From CAYGLV01 sp964351025 (lineage in GTDB: Bacteria; Actinomycetota; Thermoleophilia; Gaiellales; Gaiellaceae), in assembly GCA_964351025.1 (NCBI GenBank), contig CAYGLV010000026.1, positions 1 to 32,035 on the forward strand: a stretch of DNA of 32,035 nt. The letters run 5' to 3'. Positions 31,037-32,035 of the stretch are shown here, in pieces; within the stretch, counting starts at the first letter, position 1; every line of letters begins with the position of its first letter. The position numbers and the translations under genes are program-made. The notes under the pieces were generated by a model. It did no database searches. It saw nothing but the letters and a program-made list of their open reading frames with translations, and was not told the origin of the DNA.

Positions 31037-31612
31037 ATGGCGGATTTCTTCCGATCGGGCGACGCGCTCGTGGCCTTCGACGCCGGCTACGAGATCCTGG
31101 CGTGGAACGAGGCGGCAGAGCAACTCACCGGCGTACCCGCGGCGGAGGCCGTCGGCAAGCGCTGCTGGGAAGTCCTCGGCGCACACGAGACGAACGGGGG
31201 CATCGTCTGCCATGCCGGCTGCTCGGTCGGCCGGCTGGCGATGGAACGCTGGCCCGTTGCGACCCGCGAGGTGGACGTGCGGACGCCGGCCGGCCGTCGC
31301 CGGGTCGCGATGGCGACGATCGCCGTCTCCGACCCGCCGGTGATCCTTCATCTGCTCCGCAACGCACCGGACGGGGTCCACGAAGCCCCCGCGCTCGAAG
31401 CCGTCTGCGGGCCGACCGTCGCGCTGACACCGCGCCAGCTCGAGGTGCTCGGGCTGCTCGGCGAAGGCTCCACCGCACGCGTGATCGCACAGCGGCTCGG
31501 ACTCGCTGAGACGACGGTGCGCAACCACATCCGCGCGATCCTGCTCGAGCTGGGCGCGCACTCGCAACTCGAGGCGGTCGCGAAAGCGCGGCGCCTCGGC
31601 CTCGTCGAGTAA
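31037..31612 (+). CDS. PAS-LuxR transcriptional regulator
   Basis: 191-residue regulator. A PAS domain occupies about residues 6-100 (GDALVAFDAGYEILAWNEAAEQLTG at its start), with a Cys cluster, KRCWEVLG...IVCHAGCSVGRLA, common in actinobacterial PAS-LuxR proteins and a possible redox or metal-sensing site. The C-terminal LuxR helix-turn-helix (about 128-190) reads LTPRQLEVLGLLGEG, then VIAQRLGLAETTVRNHIRAI. The ATG at 31037 fits the domain edge; an earlier GTG at 30974 would add 21 unstructured residues. It faces the ctaA operon, which it may control. Confidence 0.88.
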   Translation: MADFFRSGDALVAFDAGYEILAWNEAAEQLTGVPAAEAVGKRCWEVLGAHETNGGIVCHAGCSVGRLAMERWPVATREVDVRTPAGRRRVAMATIAVSDPPVILHLLRNAPDGVHEAPALEAVCGPTVALTPRQLEVLGLLGEGSTARVIAQRLGLAETTVRNHIRAILLELGAHSQLEAVAKARRLGLVE

Positions 31613-31614
31613 AC

Positions 31615-31635
31615 GCGCGGATTTCAGCTCCGCGC
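31615..31635 (+). terminator. Terminator after the LuxR gene
   Basis: GCGCGGA (31615-31621) and TCCGCGC (31629-31635) form a 7-bp stem with a 7-nt loop, 3 nt after the TAA at 31610-31612. There is no U-tract. Confidence 0.6.
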
Positions 31636-31681
31636 AAACAGCCTCCTTGGCACCGGGCTTCGGCGCGTGCATGATGCCAAC

Positions 31682-32035
31682 GTGCGCCTGGCAATGGCAC
31701 TGCTCGCAGCCTGCTTCGCCGTCGCCGGGACGGCGGCCGCTGTGGCGGCGACGGCCGGACAGAACGGCCTGCCCAAGTACGTGAGCGGTTACGAGAAGTG
31801 GCAGCGGATCAACAAGAAGCCGATTGTCGGCGGCTCCTCGGCCCATATCGGCACGAAGAACGTCTACACGAGCAAACGCAAACGCGGTGCCCGCTTCCCG
31901 TCCGGCACGGTGGTGGTCAAGGCCGGCTCGCAGCCGGGCAAGAAATGGATCTACCTGATCGCGATCATGCGCAAAGTGAAAGGCTCGAACCCAGCCGCGA
32001 ACGACTGGCGGATGATCGAGTACACGCGCTCGTCG
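31682..32035 (+). CDS. Exported cytochrome P460-like protein, 3' end outside window
   Basis: 118 codons visible, still open at the window edge. The GTG at 31682 starts a signal peptide (LAMALLAACFAVAGTAAAVAA). The mature part fits a cytochrome P460 domain: YEKWQRINKKPI, HIGTKNVYTS, RFPSGTVVVKAG, KKWIYLIAIMRKVKGSNPAAND and WRMIEYT. In that family a C-terminal CxxCH attaches the heme; that part is not in view, so heme binding is unconfirmed. No clear ribosome binding site. Confidence 0.65.
   Translation, partial: MRLAMALLAACFAVAGTAAAVAATAGQNGLPKYVSGYEKWQRINKKPIVGGSSAHIGTKNVYTSKRKRGARFPSGTVVVKAGSQPGKKWIYLIAIMRKVKGSNPAANDWRMIEYTRSS

Noticed and set aside
1..32035. CRISPR arrays, rRNA genes, riboswitches and insertion sequences
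   Set aside because: No regularly spaced repeats, rRNA-like conserved blocks, recognisable riboswitch cores or transposase-like products were seen.

Overview
The window is about 32 kb of very GC-rich DNA with densely packed genes, strong G/C third-position bias, GTG and TTG starts, GC-rich stem-loops without U-tracts as terminators, and ECF sigma/anti-sigma pairs. Gene content (FolE2, actinobacterial CtaA with two Cys pairs, CopC-CopD fusion, clostridial-type plus Mn-type SOD, intein-bearing ThyX) fits Actinomycetota, most likely class Thermoleophilia (Solirubrobacterales/Gaiellales). The lineage is inferred from family resemblance, not a search.

Region 1 (1-5357) is an accessory module. Four leftward genes (2639 to 344) and one rightward gene (2966-3508) encode small exported proteins, the last with a beta/gamma-crystallin-like domain. 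They flank a 326-bp gap holding two outward-facing copies of one bipartite promoter-like motif with identical 11-bp spacers. An ECF sigma factor, a membrane-anchored Cys-rich partner and a third coupled gene follow (3615-5357). I infer that this sigma drives both arms; the purpose of the exported proteins is unknown. Nothing recognisable lies in 31-294.

Region 2 (5358-6633) is a scar of integration and decay. It holds a frameshifted small gene, a gene that has lost its 5' end, a tRNA T-arm/acceptor fragment followed by three helically phased 8-bp repeats, a tRNA-Thr(GGT) 3' half, and the DNA-binding C-terminus of a response regulator lacking its receiver. No integrase is visible.

Region 3 (6634-20865) is core-like: a MacB-type ABC exporter pair, aquaporin and a 25-residue membrane peptide, catalase, a GT-C membrane glycosyltransferase, the primary sigma factor, asparaginase II-type protein, a divergent Fpg/Nei glycosylase with FolE2, PlsY with an Fe-type SOD, a divergent Mn-type SOD, and a second ECF sigma/anti-sigma pair.

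Region 4 (20866-27150) is nucleotide and one-carbon metabolism: ThyX interrupted by a 338-residue LAGLIDADG intein, GreA, a CBS-domain protein, a 45-residue CxxC protein, a cyclodeaminase-like protein overlapping formate-THF ligase, and a kynureninase-like PLP enzyme.

Region 5 (27240-32035) is a leftward copper/heme operon: heme A synthase, cupredoxin, two small membrane proteins and CopC-CopD, consistent with supplying a cytochrome oxidase. A divergent PAS-LuxR regulator and the start of a cytochrome P460-like exported protein follow. Several operons are translationally coupled by 1-14 nt overlaps, and three convergent pairs share 4 bp at their stop codons. No CRISPR array, rRNA gene, complete tRNA gene or insertion sequence was seen.
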